This document shows positions 27,024-36,197 of a stretch of 64,000 nucleotides of DNA, piece after piece. How positions within the stretch are numbered: the first letter of the stretch is position 1; every line of letters starts with the position of its first letter. Origin of the DNA: Photobacterium sp. DA100 (lineage in GTDB: Bacteria; Pseudomonadota; Gammaproteobacteria; Enterobacterales; Vibrionaceae). The stretch lies in NCBI RefSeq assembly GCF_029223585.1, contig NZ_CP119424.1, forward strand, positions 1,178,001 to 1,242,000, written 5' to 3'. The notes under the pieces are model-generated. The model worked only from the letters and a program-made list of their open reading frames with translations. It ran no database searches and was not told the origin of the DNA. Made by a program: the position numbers and the translations under genes.

Positions 27024-27914
27024 TTAGGCCGCTTTTTTGGTGACATAACCGACCACATGGCCGAGTCCACGATAAGTAAACAAGGCCAATAGGATCATCA
27101 AGCAACCAGCCAACTTGTTAGCAGGCATTTCTTCCGCATACCAAATCACGCTTAAGATCACTGTCCAAACCGGCTCCAGGATCATAATGATCGCCGCATT
27201 GGCGGCAGTGCTGTGCTTTTGGCCCATCGTCTGCATGACATAGCGCAAACTGGTCGCAACCAGCATACTTAACGTGAACCAGCCCCATGTCGTCATACTG
27301 ACTGACTCTGGCCAGGTTTCAAAAAGTAATGAAGCAATCAACCCCATACAACCAATGCTGAACAGCTGTAGACATGTCAGCAGCAAGGTTGGGATTTGAC
27401 GGGCGTACTGGCTGTTAAAGTTAAAATGAACTGCCAGCATCACGGCTGAGGCCATAAACCACAACTGGCTCGATGACATCTGCCAGCCGTTGCCACCACC
27501 AAGCGAGAGCATCAGCAAACCGGCAAAAGCAATGGGTAACGCCAACCAGAACGTTCTAGGTGGTTTTGCCTTAAACAATGGCCACGCAATAAGCGGCACA
27601 AACAGCATAGACAGGCTCATAATAAATGCGCCTTCACCCAGGGTATCACTCACCGAAATGGCATGAATCCAAAGTAAGATGGCAGTGCCTAGGATACACC
27701 CTACCCCTAGCGCTTTGGGAATAACGGATTTGTCTACCTTTTTAATATCAGAAAAGCAAAATATAAGTAGACATAAAGAGGCCAGCACAAAACGTAAGCC
27801 TATAAAACCAAAAGCCGGCAGCCCCTGGATAGCTTCTTTAGAAAATATCCAACCGGCTGCCGCCAAGATTGTTGTTGCGACAAGTATTAAATCTGCACGA
27901 CGCTCAAGGTTCAT
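27024..27914 (-). CDS. EamA/DMT-family transporter
   Basis: The 296-residue protein has about ten membrane helices in two EamA repeats (about 10-140 and 150-290). The second repeat ends with the conserved ILEPVWTVILSVIWYAEEM helix pair. Such drug/metabolite transporters usually export amino acids or related solutes. It lies next to the inositol and taurine genes, but the substrate cannot be read from the sequence. An ATCATTCCAAA motif shared with pta lies 60-70 bp upstream of its start. Confidence 0.85.
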   Translation of the reverse strand: MNLERRADLILVATTILAAAGWIFSKEAIQGLPAFGFIGLRFVLASLCLLIFCFSDIKKVDKSVIPKALGVGCILGTAILLWIHAISVSDTLGEGAFIMSLSMLFVPLIAWPLFKAKPPRTFWLALPIAFAGLLMLSLGGGNGWQMSSSQLWFMASAVMLAVHFNFNSQYARQIPTLLLTCLQLFSIGCMGLIASLLFETWPESVSMTTWGWFTLSMLVATSLRYVMQTMGQKHSTAANAAIIMILEPVWTVILSVIWYAEEMPANKLAGCLMILLALFTYRGLGHVVGYVTKKAA

Positions 27915-28009
27915 TCTTAAGCGCCCTCAATATCGGTAACAAGCAGAAAATAACAACAAATATAATTCAACGTATCATTCCAAATATTAGCCGCAACTCC
28001 TTGCCAGCC

Positions 28010-28837
28010 TTATCGTACTAATGCTTTCATCCCATTGAGCATTTTTTCTGCCACTTCGTAATGGTCGTGTTCCCACAATTGATCATTAAGGAACTCGCCA
28101 GAGAAGAAACCGTCATATCCTGTCTGTAGAAGTGCATCAAGCCATTCTTGCATCGGGATATCACCTTCACCGATGTAGAAACCGCGCAACTCTCTTTCAT
28201 CAACCCATGGCTGACCTTCTGCTGGACGTTTACCATCAGATAGATGCACATTGTAAATCAGTGATTTATCAACCTGAGAAATCTGCTCCAGAGTGGCACC
28301 ACGACATGCCCAGAGGTGCCATGTGTCTAAGACGAAACCAAAATTATCACGCCCGACCGCATCGAGCAATCTATAGTAGTCTTCCAGCGTTGCAATGGGT
28401 GTCCATGCTGCGCCTTCATACTGGAATCGGATGCCATATTCGCGACCAATATCGGCGATTGAGCGAATGTTTTTTGCGGTGAGTCGGATATTATCCTCTG
28501 TACTAAAGGCATTCAGGCTTTCAAACGCATTTAGCTGTATAGTTGGGGCGCCAATATCTCTGGCAAAGCGACATAGGGTTTCTGCCTCTTTGAATACGCG
28601 TTGTTGCTCTTCTTTGGTCGCCGCTTCCACACCGCCAATAATATCAATCGCAGAAGGCGTAATATTGGCCGCATCAAGTCGTGCTTTAAATTCTTCACTG
28701 GTAAAACCGGCATTAATATAACGCCACAATTTTTCAGTATGTATTTCTAACCCCTGATAACCCGTTTCCTTTGCCAAACGAATATCAGAAAGAATATTAC
28801 TATGAAGCGAACACATTCCATGAAGAGCAAAACGCAT
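28010..28837 (-). CDS. iolI: Sugar phosphate isomerase/epimerase, IolI-like
   Basis: The 275-residue TIM-barrel (AP endonuclease 2 family) has family segments GYQGLEIHTEKLW near 26-38, FQYEGAAWTP near 148, LDTWHLWACRG near 180 and GFFSGEFLN near 245 with metal-binding Glu and His residues. IolI interconverts keto-inositols (2-keto-myo-inositol to 1-keto-D-chiro-inositol). The gene is at the end of the iol block next to the RpiR regulator. The exact substrate among keto-inositols is inferred from context. AAGGATTT precedes the ATG. Confidence 0.75.
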   Translation of the reverse strand: MRFALHGMCSLHSNILSDIRLAKETGYQGLEIHTEKLWRYINAGFTSEEFKARLDAANITPSAIDIIGGVEAATKEEQQRVFKEAETLCRFARDIGAPTIQLNAFESLNAFSTEDNIRLTAKNIRSIADIGREYGIRFQYEGAAWTPIATLEDYYRLLDAVGRDNFGFVLDTWHLWACRGATLEQISQVDKSLIYNVHLSDGKRPAEGQPWVDERELRGFYIGEGDIPMQEWLDALLQTGYDGFFSGEFLNDQLWEHDHYEVAEKMLNGMKALVR

Positions 28838-28935
28838 TTTAAATCCTTATCGGTAACAAATACCGTGCGACGAAGTTCCTAGGATCCACAACCGTGATTC
28901 CTACCCAAATAAGAAGAATCGGAAACTAAATACTC

Positions 28936-28984
28936 TATATTCAAGTAACTTCACGAAGCACCTTCATAAAGTCACTTGAATATA
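28936..28984. repeat. CAAGT-type inverted repeat
   Basis: Arms TATATTCAAGTAACTT (28936-28951) and its near-complement (28969-28984, 15 of 16 pairs) enclose 17 bases. It lies between iolI and rpiR and may act as an intergenic stem-loop. Confidence 0.65.
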
Positions 28985-29037
28985 GGTAGCCAAGCCAAGG
29001 CTCAGCTAACCATATATGTTCTGCCAGATTAAATCGC

Positions 29038-29871
29038 TTATTTCACTTCCCGGCACATCAGACTGACTGCCAGTGTTTGTGCTAAATACAAAGAACTACT
29101 GAGAGAGCGGAAGCCCATAATTTCGCCTTCCTGCACTTCAAAACAAACTTCCATCTTGCTGCCTTGGGATGTCATCTGGTTATCCGTAATCGCAACAATA
29201 GGCACATTCTTTTCGAATGCAGTATCAATCAAACTGCTGGTTTCTGGTGCATAGGGGCTGAACGTCACCGTGACCAGCACATCTTTTTCATTCATCCGGC
29301 GAGTCATCGGAGCCAGCATACCGCCATGATCATCAAGCAACACCACGTTGTTGTCTGATTTCATCAAGGCATACCAGAGATAGAAAGCCACAGGGTAAGC
29401 GCGGCGCATGCCCTGGATATAAATGGTCTCGGCTTCATCGAGCAGGCTCACCGCCCTTTCGAGCTTCTGCGGTGAAACAGACATTTGTAGCTGTTCCATC
29501 GCTTCAATATTGGCTTGCCCAAAATCTTGGAAGATTGCCATTGGTGAGTCTTGGCTCACTTCTTCAGCTTCGCGCGCTTTTCTTACCCGCTCGATATAAT
29601 CCCTTGGGCGATTCAGGTATTGATCACGAAATAACGCCTGCATTGAGCTAAACCCTGAGTAGCCCATTGCATTTGAAAACCGGCTCAGTGTAGATAAAGG
29701 AACATTAGCCTGTTCAGCGATCGTTGCCATTGTTTCGACCGCGACCAACATAGGTTGGGCCATCACAAAATCGGCAACCTGTTGTAGGCGCCCACTTAGG
29801 CTGTCGTAGCGCTTAACAATAAGCTCACGCAGCGTATCTAAGTCAGCGGGTACTTGTTCTTCAACATCCAT
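29038..29871 (-). CDS. iolR: MurR/RpiR-family regulator of the iol cluster
   Basis: I start at the ATG at 29871 (277 residues), 11 nt after AGGAG; a GTG at 29883 overlaps that site. The N-terminal RpiR winged helix (about 15-90: RLQQVADFVMAQ, TIAEQANVPLSTLSRFSNAMGY) and C-terminal SIS domain (about 130-255) are clear. It is related to the regulator at 1424. Inside the iol gene run it is the likely inositol-responsive repressor, with an inositol-derived intermediate as ligand. The symbol is assigned by context. Confidence 0.8.
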   Translation of the reverse strand: MDVEEQVPADLDTLRELIVKRYDSLSGRLQQVADFVMAQPMLVAVETMATIAEQANVPLSTLSRFSNAMGYSGFSSMQALFRDQYLNRPRDYIERVRKAREAEEVSQDSPMAIFQDFGQANIEAMEQLQMSVSPQKLERAVSLLDEAETIYIQGMRRAYPVAFYLWYALMKSDNNVVLLDDHGGMLAPMTRRMNEKDVLVTVTFSPYAPETSSLIDTAFEKNVPIVAITDNQMTSQGSKMEVCFEVQEGEIMGFRSLSSSLYLAQTLAVSLMCREVK

Positions 29872-29917
29872 AATTGGCCGCACTCCTGCCCGAAAGCACT
29901 ATTACAAAATAAGAATA

Positions 29918-29940
29918 CCTCAAGTGACTGGCACTTGAGG
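29918..29940. repeat. CAAGT-type hairpin between iolJ and rpiR
   Basis: CCTCAAGT pairs with ACTTGAGG around seven bases. It belongs to the same dispersed palindrome family and could also act as a weak terminator after iolJ. Confidence 0.6.
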
Positions 29941-29947
29941 CTATAGT

Positions 29948-30775
29948 TTATGATAATAATTTGAAGTTGCGAATCGCTTCTTCTTTCACAAAAGGCATCG
30001 CTTTTTTCATAAAGTAAATTCGATCAAACTTTTGTGGTTCTTCATTCATGAAATCACGCAGGTTATGCCCCAATGCCTGGCGCAAACAGGTGCCGATGTT
30101 GAACTTCGATACGCGGGTACGCTTTAGCACTTCCATATCTTCGTCACGAATTCCACTTGTCCCATGAATGACTAGAGGAATATCTACCATATTCGCAATA
30201 CGATCTAAACGACCAAAATCAATTGTACACGTAGGTTCGGTCAATCGGTGTACGTTTCCAACGGATATGGCGACACAATCGGCACCGCTCTCTTTGGCAA
30301 AACGCGCGGCATCTTCCGGCTCGGTGAAAATTGATTTGATATGATCGCGTCCTTCGTCATAAGGAACAGAGCCAATCTCGCCTTCGACCGAAGCCCCCAG
30401 TGCGTGGGCGACATCCGCTACAGCGCGGGTACGGGCAATATTCTCATCGAGTGGCAGCTGTGAGCCGTCGAACATTACCGAGCTGAAACCCGCCTTCAGC
30501 GCACGATAGACAGTATCTTCCTCATAGGTGTGATCAAGGTGCAGACACACCGGTACTGAGCTTTTGTGCGCCAAGGGCAGTAGCATCGCCGCTGCCGTCT
30601 CAACCCCATAGAAGTCAGCGACATCTTTGTTACAAGCAAGGATCACCGGCTTGTTTACCGCTTCGGCAGCTTCGACTACCGCACAGGCATCTTCATAACC
30701 AAACACATTAAAACAAGGCACGGCATAGTCAGATGCGGCAGCCTGAGGCAAGAGTTCTTTCAAGTTTACGAGCAT
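29948..30775 (-). CDS. iolJ: Class II aldolase, 6-phospho-5-dehydro-2-deoxy-gluconate aldolase type
   Basis: The 275-residue class II fructose-bisphosphate-aldolase-family protein has the zinc-binding HLDHT motif near residue 80, GFSSVMFDGSQLP near 97, and a phosphate-binding VIHGTSGI near 207. In inositol catabolism IolJ cleaves 2-deoxy-5-keto-gluconate 6-phosphate to DHAP and malonic semialdehyde. It lies 11 bp behind iolB in the minus-strand iol run, which makes this role likely. AAGGAGGGG precedes the start. Confidence 0.82.
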   Translation of the reverse strand: MLVNLKELLPQAAASDYAVPCFNVFGYEDACAVVEAAEAVNKPVILACNKDVADFYGVETAAAMLLPLAHKSSVPVCLHLDHTYEEDTVYRALKAGFSSVMFDGSQLPLDENIARTRAVADVAHALGASVEGEIGSVPYDEGRDHIKSIFTEPEDAARFAKESGADCVAISVGNVHRLTEPTCTIDFGRLDRIANMVDIPLVIHGTSGIRDEDMEVLKRTRVSKFNIGTCLRQALGHNLRDFMNEEPQKFDRIYFMKKAMPFVKEEAIRNFKLLS

Positions 30776-30786
30776 ATTGCCCCTCC

Positions 30787-31656
30787 TTATTTGAACTTGG
30801 CGATCATGTCCTTGATGCCAGGGATCGTTTCGACTTGATACTCATGATGCGGGTCGAAGTGCTGGATCAGCGACTTTTCGGTTTTGCCCACGATGATGGT
30901 GAAGTAGTACATCTCGTAGCCCGGCGCCGCCACGCTTGGATGGTACCCTTTGTCGATGGCAATCACCGAGCCGGTACGGACGTGGTAAACCGGGCCGAAG
31001 TCATCCTCGTGCTCGTAAAGGAACTGAGCACCGAAGCCAAAGTCTGGATTAAAGCGGAACTGGTACACTTCTTCGTACAGTGTCTCTTTGCTGCCATCAG
31101 GCTTAACACGGTCTTCATCGTGCTTGTGAGGAGGGAAGCCAGACCAACCACCCGCACCAACGGTAAACAGCTCACTGACCAGCAGGCGCCCGCGGTTGTC
31201 GGCATTCGACTGGCCCAGTACGTGTTTGATCTTACGGTGGGTTTTAGTGTCATCCGAGCCGTACTGAACAATATCGACATTCTCTTCACGCACGCAGAAT
31301 GGCTCTAGTGAGTGTTCGAACTTACCGCCAGCAATCATGACGTCTGCGGCATCGCTGACGCAATCAATGGTTGCACTGAAGCCAAGCGGCACATAGACCG
31401 CTTCGGGATTACCCTCCCACACCGACTTACGCTTACCGATATTGTCGAAAACTTCAGTCTTCTCGCCATTGGTTACGGTGATTGAACAGGTGCCGCCAGC
31501 AAGAACGATGACGGACTCATAGCCTTCAACAACGTGCTGGTGCTGCTCACTTTGGGCCAAACGAACTTGGTTGAAATAGCACAGTGGTGTCACTTCATCG
31601 TTAACATCGATGATAGGTTGGTTCTTGTTATCAAATGGTGGGATATGCTTGCCCAT
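30787..31656 (-). CDS. iolB: 5-deoxy-glucuronate isomerase, copy 2
   Basis: The 289-residue bicupin has the IolB metal signature PPHKHDED in the C-terminal cupin, a YEEVYQFRFNP strand and DKGYHPSVAAPG. It isomerises 5-deoxy-glucuronate to 2-deoxy-5-keto-gluconate. This copy is embedded in the main iol run, between iolC and iolJ, and is the presumed housekeeping one. It differs strongly from the copy at 4928. A terminator-like hairpin separates it from iolC, and TGAGGAG precedes the ATG. Confidence 0.88.
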   Translation of the reverse strand: MGKHIPPFDNKNQPIIDVNDEVTPLCYFNQVRLAQSEQHQHVVEGYESVIVLAGGTCSITVTNGEKTEVFDNIGKRKSVWEGNPEAVYVPLGFSATIDCVSDAADVMIAGGKFEHSLEPFCVREENVDIVQYGSDDTKTHRKIKHVLGQSNADNRGRLLVSELFTVGAGGWSGFPPHKHDEDRVKPDGSKETLYEEVYQFRFNPDFGFGAQFLYEHEDDFGPVYHVRTGSVIAIDKGYHPSVAAPGYEMYYFTIIVGKTEKSLIQHFDPHHEYQVETIPGIKDMIAKFK

Positions 31657-31732
31657 GGTACTTTCTCCTCACTGCCCTGCTTTTCCAACTGTCATTTGCC
31701 AGCACAGTGTGTATCTGTCTAATTGGTATGAA

Positions 31733-31798
31733 TAAAAAGGCCGGGCCTCGATGGTTTGTACCCTTTCTAGACGTGTCCAGTAAAAATACCGGCCCGGC
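31733..31798 (-). terminator. Terminator-like hairpin between iolC and iolB
   Basis: GCCGGGCC (31740-31747) pairs with GGCCCGGC (31791-31798), and on the minus strand the stem is followed by TTTTTATT. The loop is long (43 nt), so it may act as a partial terminator that lowers iolB/iolJ expression. Confidence 0.6.
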
Positions 31799-31838
31799 AG
31801 ACCTAATTGCCTTTAATCACTTCGTCCGGAGGTGACTG

Positions 31839-32834
31839 TTAAAGGCTTTGTTCTCTGGTCTCAATAAAATCGAATAATTGTTCTTTGGTTGGCATCGCTT
31901 CAGTACAACTGGTGCCGCTGACGTTAATCGCGGCTGCTGCCGAACCGTGCTTAACACCGTCTTCCAGCTCGCCACCGTTAACCAAGGTCCAAATCAGGCC
32001 GCCTGCGAATGAGTCACCCGAGCCGAACGGCTTCTGTACCTCAACGCGGAAGATCCCCTGCTGGAACTTGTGGCCGTCGCGGCAGTACACTTTCGAGCCA
32101 AACTCACCCGCTTTAATCACTACCACTTGGGTATTGGCGCGCAGGAAGCGCTCTGCCGTTGCATCGTCGTCCTTGTTGCCCGGCGCCAGCACGGTTTCCA
32201 TCATGTCGAATTCTTCGCGGTTGCCAATCACGATATCGGAAAGGCCCGCGGCAATGCCGTAGTAAATAGATGCATCAACATCGGTACGCCATGAATACGG
32301 ACGGTAGTCGACATCAAGGACAACAAGCGTATTGCTGCGGCGCGCATGCTCCATCGCGATAAGTGTGGCTTCGCGGCTTGGGCTTTCAGACAGCGCCGTA
32401 CCGGTTACCACCAACACTTTCGAGCTGGCAATGTATGCTGGGTCTACCTGTTCGGGCTTGATAGTCAGGTCAGAGGCCTTATTGCGGTAAATCAGTACCG
32501 TACAGTCACTTGGCTTCATCTCGGTGAATGCGACGGAAGTGCGCGAGCCCGAGCTGTCGGTCATCATGCCGTCAAGGTTGATGCCCTGGCCTGACATGTA
32601 CTGCTTCACGTAGCCGCCGAATGCATCATCAGCGACACAACCGATAAACCCTACTTTGCCGCCTAGCTTGTTGATAGCCACTGCGATATTCGCCGCAGAG
32701 CCACCCACAAACTTGTTAAAGCCTGAAATGTCTGCCATGTCCGTGTTTGATTCACGGGCGTAGAGATCGACGCCCGCACGTCCCAACACGATGGCATCCA
32801 GCTTACGATCTTGCTGAAGTGCAATCTTTGTCAT
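31839..32834 (-). CDS. iolC: 5-dehydro-2-deoxygluconokinase
   Basis: The 331-residue PfkB-family kinase phosphorylates 2-deoxy-5-keto-gluconate at C6. N-terminal GRAGVDLYA, the substrate-side FVGGSAANIAVA near 42-53, and the C-terminal ATP/anion-hole signature PFGSGDSFAGG near 270 with catalytic Asp are all present. The length is normal for stand-alone IolC. It lies 11 bp after the Gfo/Idh gene and is co-transcribed. TAGGAAC precedes the start. Confidence 0.92.
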   Translation of the reverse strand: MTKIALQQDRKLDAIVLGRAGVDLYARESNTDMADISGFNKFVGGSAANIAVAINKLGGKVGFIGCVADDAFGGYVKQYMSGQGINLDGMMTDSSGSRTSVAFTEMKPSDCTVLIYRNKASDLTIKPEQVDPAYIASSKVLVVTGTALSESPSREATLIAMEHARRSNTLVVLDVDYRPYSWRTDVDASIYYGIAAGLSDIVIGNREEFDMMETVLAPGNKDDDATAERFLRANTQVVVIKAGEFGSKVYCRDGHKFQQGIFRVEVQKPFGSGDSFAGGLIWTLVNGGELEDGVKHGSAAAAINVSGTSCTEAMPTKEQLFDFIETREQSL

Positions 32835-32845
32835 GGTCGTTCCTA

Positions 32846-34021
32846 TTACTTGTATTCAACCCACGCGGCGTTCTGGTCTGCCGACTCGACGCACTTCTCA
32901 CACAGGCGTACACCCTCGATACCCGCATCGATACCTGGGAACCAGATACCAGCAAGTGTTTCTTGGTCATCGCGGTCTGCCGCATCGAATGCCAGAGCAA
33001 AGCGGTGGTATAGGTTTGCCCAAGACTCGAAGTAACCTTCAGCGTGGCCACCGCCAACGCGATTAGCTGCAACGCCTTCTACGTCTTGGTACAGGTAGCC
33101 CATACCGCGGTCTAGGATGCGAGGTGGCTCGCCCTGAATTTCGTAGCGTAGTTGGTTTGGCTGCTCGTCCCACCACTCGATAGAGGCTTTAGAGCCAACA
33201 ATACGGATCTTCTGCTGGTGCATAGAACCGGCGTTGACTGCTGAAGCCCAAAGCGTACCGACTGCACCACCCTTGAACTCCATCATCACATGGGCGTTAT
33301 CTTCCAGCGGTGTGCGCGACTTGATAAAGCTCTGGCGCATGCAAGACAGGCGGTCGACTTCCAGGCCGGTCATCACTTCGCACAGGTAGAAAGCGTGAGT
33401 ACCGATATCGCCTAGCACATACGTAGGGCCGGAAACCTCTGGGCTTACACGCCACTTCAGGCCCGGATCGTTTAGCTCGTACTCTTCATTGTGGAAGCCG
33501 TGGGCGAACTGCATGTTGATAACGCGGATTTCACCTAAGTCACCACGCTTGACCATTTCACGCGCCTGCTGAACCATAGGGAAGCCGCTGTAGCCGTACA
33601 TCACGCCGATAACACGATTGTTCTTAGCAGCAATTTCCTTCAGCTCTTCGGCTTCTTCGGTCGTGAAGGTGATTGGCTTTTCACACACCACGTGCAGGTT
33701 GGCTTCCAGCGCAGCCTTACAGATTTCGTAGTGGGTCGAGTTTGGCGTTGCGATAGATACCGCCTGGATGCCGTCTTCACGCTGGGCTTCTTGCTCGAAC
33801 ATCTCTTTGTAGTTGGCATAGCAACGGTCGCCATCTAGGCCAAGGTTGATACCGAAGTCACGGCAGCGCTCAGGATCAAGATCAAAAGCACCGGCTACCA
33901 ACTTGAACAAACCATCACGCTGTGCTGCGTTACGGTGAGAATAACCAATCTGGCTACCACGACCGCCGCCTACCATTGCCCAACGGATAGGTTGATCAAA
34001 ATGACGTTCTTCATTAAACAT
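32846..34021 (-). CDS. Gfo/Idh/MocA-family inositol dehydrogenase-like oxidoreductase
   Basis: The 391-residue protein is longer than IolG. It has the Rossmann motif GGGRGSQIG near 18-26, SIATPNSTHYEI near 100, the EKPITF motif near 125, and GDIGTHAFYLCEVM near 215 with the catalytic Asp-His pair. Longer members of this type act on scyllo-inositol or other inositol isomers (IolW/IolX-like). It is flanked by iolC and iolD and shares their orientation. The isomer specificity cannot be read from the sequence. AAGGAGTG precedes the ATG. Confidence 0.8.
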   Translation of the reverse strand: MFNEERHFDQPIRWAMVGGGRGSQIGYSHRNAAQRDGLFKLVAGAFDLDPERCRDFGINLGLDGDRCYANYKEMFEQEAQREDGIQAVSIATPNSTHYEICKAALEANLHVVCEKPITFTTEEAEELKEIAAKNNRVIGVMYGYSGFPMVQQAREMVKRGDLGEIRVINMQFAHGFHNEEYELNDPGLKWRVSPEVSGPTYVLGDIGTHAFYLCEVMTGLEVDRLSCMRQSFIKSRTPLEDNAHVMMEFKGGAVGTLWASAVNAGSMHQQKIRIVGSKASIEWWDEQPNQLRYEIQGEPPRILDRGMGYLYQDVEGVAANRVGGGHAEGYFESWANLYHRFALAFDAADRDDQETLAGIWFPGIDAGIEGVRLCEKCVESADQNAAWVEYK

Positions 34022-34105
34022 GGCTTCACTCCTTGTCAGGTATCCCCCACTACTTTTTGAGAGAGACCCGCGTTTCAGATATTGGAAATAGTTGATCTTA
34101 TTTAC

Positions 34106-34159
34106 AGCTTGGGTATACAGAGTTTTTATTCTCAGAGGCTCTCAACAATAAGAGCCTCT
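34106..34159 (-). terminator. Hairpin after iolD with a half repeat
   Basis: AGAGGCTCT (34134-34142) pairs with AGAGCCTCT (34151-34159), followed on the minus strand by a T-poor tail, so termination is likely weak. AGCTTGGGTATA at 34106-34117 is a half copy of the repeat at 7437. Confidence 0.5.
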
Positions 34160-34191
34160 TGGTTAATAAATTCTCACTCGAGAGTTACTGC

Positions 34192-36063
34192 TTAAACACC
34201 CCGTCTCTGGGTTGCTCGGCCTTCTTCCCACTCTGCCACTTTCTGAGCGGTGTGATCATTACGAGTGACTTCAGGCAGCCCGACTTCCCACCAGCAGTCA
34301 CATTTAGACCATGCCGCCGGTGATACCGGATCGATATCCACCACAATCACGTAGGTACGGTCAGCTTCTTTGGCGCGGGCAAAAGCAGCATCGAACTCGT
34401 CAATAGAGGTCAGCTTCTCGGAAATCGCCCCTTGAGCTTCGGCGTGCTTAGCAAAATCAACTCGGGCCAGCTCGCCGTCTGGGCGGCGGCAGTCTGCCAG
34501 CAGGTTGTTGAACGACTCGTTACCGGTGTTGTTCTGCAGTTTGTTGATAACCGCGAAGCCGCCGTTGTCACACACCACCACAATCATCTTGTGGCCAGTC
34601 AGTACCGAAGAGTAGATGTCCGAGTTCTGGATCAGGTATGAGCCGTCACCCACTAGCACCACGACATCGTTGTCTGGGTTGGCGATTTTCGCGCCCCAGC
34701 CACCGGCAATCTCGTAGCCCATGCACGAGTAGCCGAAGTCGATATCGAATTTGCCGATCTGGTAGTTCTGCCAGTTCATTGACAGCTCTGCAGGCAGGCC
34801 GCCCGCTGCGGTCAGTACGGTATCGCCTTTCTCCATCGACGTGTTCAGCTTGCCAATAACTTCTGCGTAAGAAGACATGCCCGGTAGCAAGTCACCCTCT
34901 TGTGGGTGAGTACGGCGGTGAACCAGCTCTTTCCACTCATCCGCTTCGGCTTTGGCTTTGGCCGACCACTCATCACCTGAGCGCCAGTCGCCAAGTAGTG
35001 CGGACAGCTTGGTCATACAGGTCTTGGCATCGCCCAGTACTGGGTAAGACATGTGCTTGATGGCATCGAATTTCGCCACGTTGATGCTGATCAGTTTCAT
35101 CTCTGGGTTCTTGAAGACAGTCCAAGAGCCGGTGGTGAAGTCTTGCAGGCGGGTACCGATCGCCAGTACCACGTCCGCTTCGTTAGCCATGTGGTTGGCA
35201 GAGTCTGAACCGGTGACACCGATTGGACCAGCGTTCAGCGGGTTGTCCTGCAGCATAGTGGCACGACCGGCAATGGTCTCGACCACAGGGATATTGTGCT
35301 TGCCGGCAAAGTCCGCCAGCTCGTCAGTCGCCAGTGAGTAGTGGACACCGCCACCCGAGATGATGAGCGGCTTCTTGGCTTGCATCAGAATTTCTTTCGC
35401 TTCTTCCAGCACGATCATTTCTGGCTCTGGACGACGGATACGGTGTACCTTCTTGGCAAAGAACACTTCAGGAAAATCGTACGCCACACCTTGGATGTCT
35501 TGCGGCAAGCCTAGGAATACCGGGCCACAAGTGGCGGGGTCTAGCATAGTATCGAGCGCTTGCGGCAATGTATGCATCAACTGAGATGGCGACAGAATGC
35601 GGTCCCAGTAGCGGGTTAGCGGCTTGAAAGCATCGTTTGAGGTTACAGACGGATCTTCAAAGTTCTCCGGCTGCTGCAAAACGGGATCTGGCAGACGGCT
35701 GACATAGGCGTCACCAGAAATAAGCAGAAGAGGTAGACGGTTGGTGTGCGCGATACCCGCTGCGGTCACCATGTTGGTGGCACCCGGTCCGATAGAACTG
35801 GTTGCTATACCAATGCGGCGACGCTGGTTAGCTTTCGCGTAAGCAATGGCAGCCGTTGCCATCGACTGTTCGTTCTGACCACGCCAAGTTGGAATTTTAT
35901 CTTCGATATTCTTTAGCTGCTGGCCAAAGCACGTCACATTACCGTGACCGAAAATCGCAAAGGCGGCACCAAAAAGCTGTTCTTTCTTTCCATCAATTTC
36001 AATCAGTTGTGCTGCAAGGTACTTAGCAAGTGCTTCAGCAACGGTCAGGCGTACAGTATTCAT
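34192..36063 (-). CDS. iolD: 3D-(3,5/4)-trihydroxycyclohexane-1,2-dione hydrolase
   Basis: The 623-residue ThDP enzyme hydrolyses the cyclic diketone to 5-deoxy-D-glucuronate. The N-terminal segment FGAAFAIFGHGNVTCFGQQL and RRIGIATSSIGPGATNMVTAAG are characteristic of IolD. The ThDP motif GDGSYLIQNSDIYSS lies near 470, and MGYEIAGGWGAKIA precedes it. The length matches the family. It follows iolE by 134 bp. TTTTTCGAAATTCGAAAAA, a near-perfect palindrome at 36075-36093, sits right before its ribosome site and may be an operator. Confidence 0.95.
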   Translation of the reverse strand: MNTVRLTVAEALAKYLAAQLIEIDGKKEQLFGAAFAIFGHGNVTCFGQQLKNIEDKIPTWRGQNEQSMATAAIAYAKANQRRRIGIATSSIGPGATNMVTAAGIAHTNRLPLLLISGDAYVSRLPDPVLQQPENFEDPSVTSNDAFKPLTRYWDRILSPSQLMHTLPQALDTMLDPATCGPVFLGLPQDIQGVAYDFPEVFFAKKVHRIRRPEPEMIVLEEAKEILMQAKKPLIISGGGVHYSLATDELADFAGKHNIPVVETIAGRATMLQDNPLNAGPIGVTGSDSANHMANEADVVLAIGTRLQDFTTGSWTVFKNPEMKLISINVAKFDAIKHMSYPVLGDAKTCMTKLSALLGDWRSGDEWSAKAKAEADEWKELVHRRTHPQEGDLLPGMSSYAEVIGKLNTSMEKGDTVLTAAGGLPAELSMNWQNYQIGKFDIDFGYSCMGYEIAGGWGAKIANPDNDVVVLVGDGSYLIQNSDIYSSVLTGHKMIVVVCDNGGFAVINKLQNNTGNESFNNLLADCRRPDGELARVDFAKHAEAQGAISEKLTSIDEFDAAFARAKEADRTYVIVVDIDPVSPAAWSKCDCWWEVGLPEVTRNDHTAQKVAEWEEGRATQRRGV

Positions 36064-36074
36064 TGTCTTCCTCG

Positions 36075-36093
36075 TTTTTCGAAATTCGAAAAA
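36075..36093. promoter_or_regulatory. Palindromic operator candidate before iolD
   Basis: A 19-bp palindrome with one mismatched centre built on TTCGAA half-sites, 12 bp upstream of iolD. Its right half shares a 13-mer with the region before tauX. A GC-rich hairpin (36159-36181) after iolE lies nearby. Confidence 0.45.
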
Positions 36094-36197
36094 TTGCTTC
36101 CTTTACCCACTGCAAATCTTTTTCATTACTCGTGCGGTGTAATTTGCCGTGAGATGTTAAGGGGGCCTAGCCTGCCCCCTTCCCTTTTTGCCTTAAC

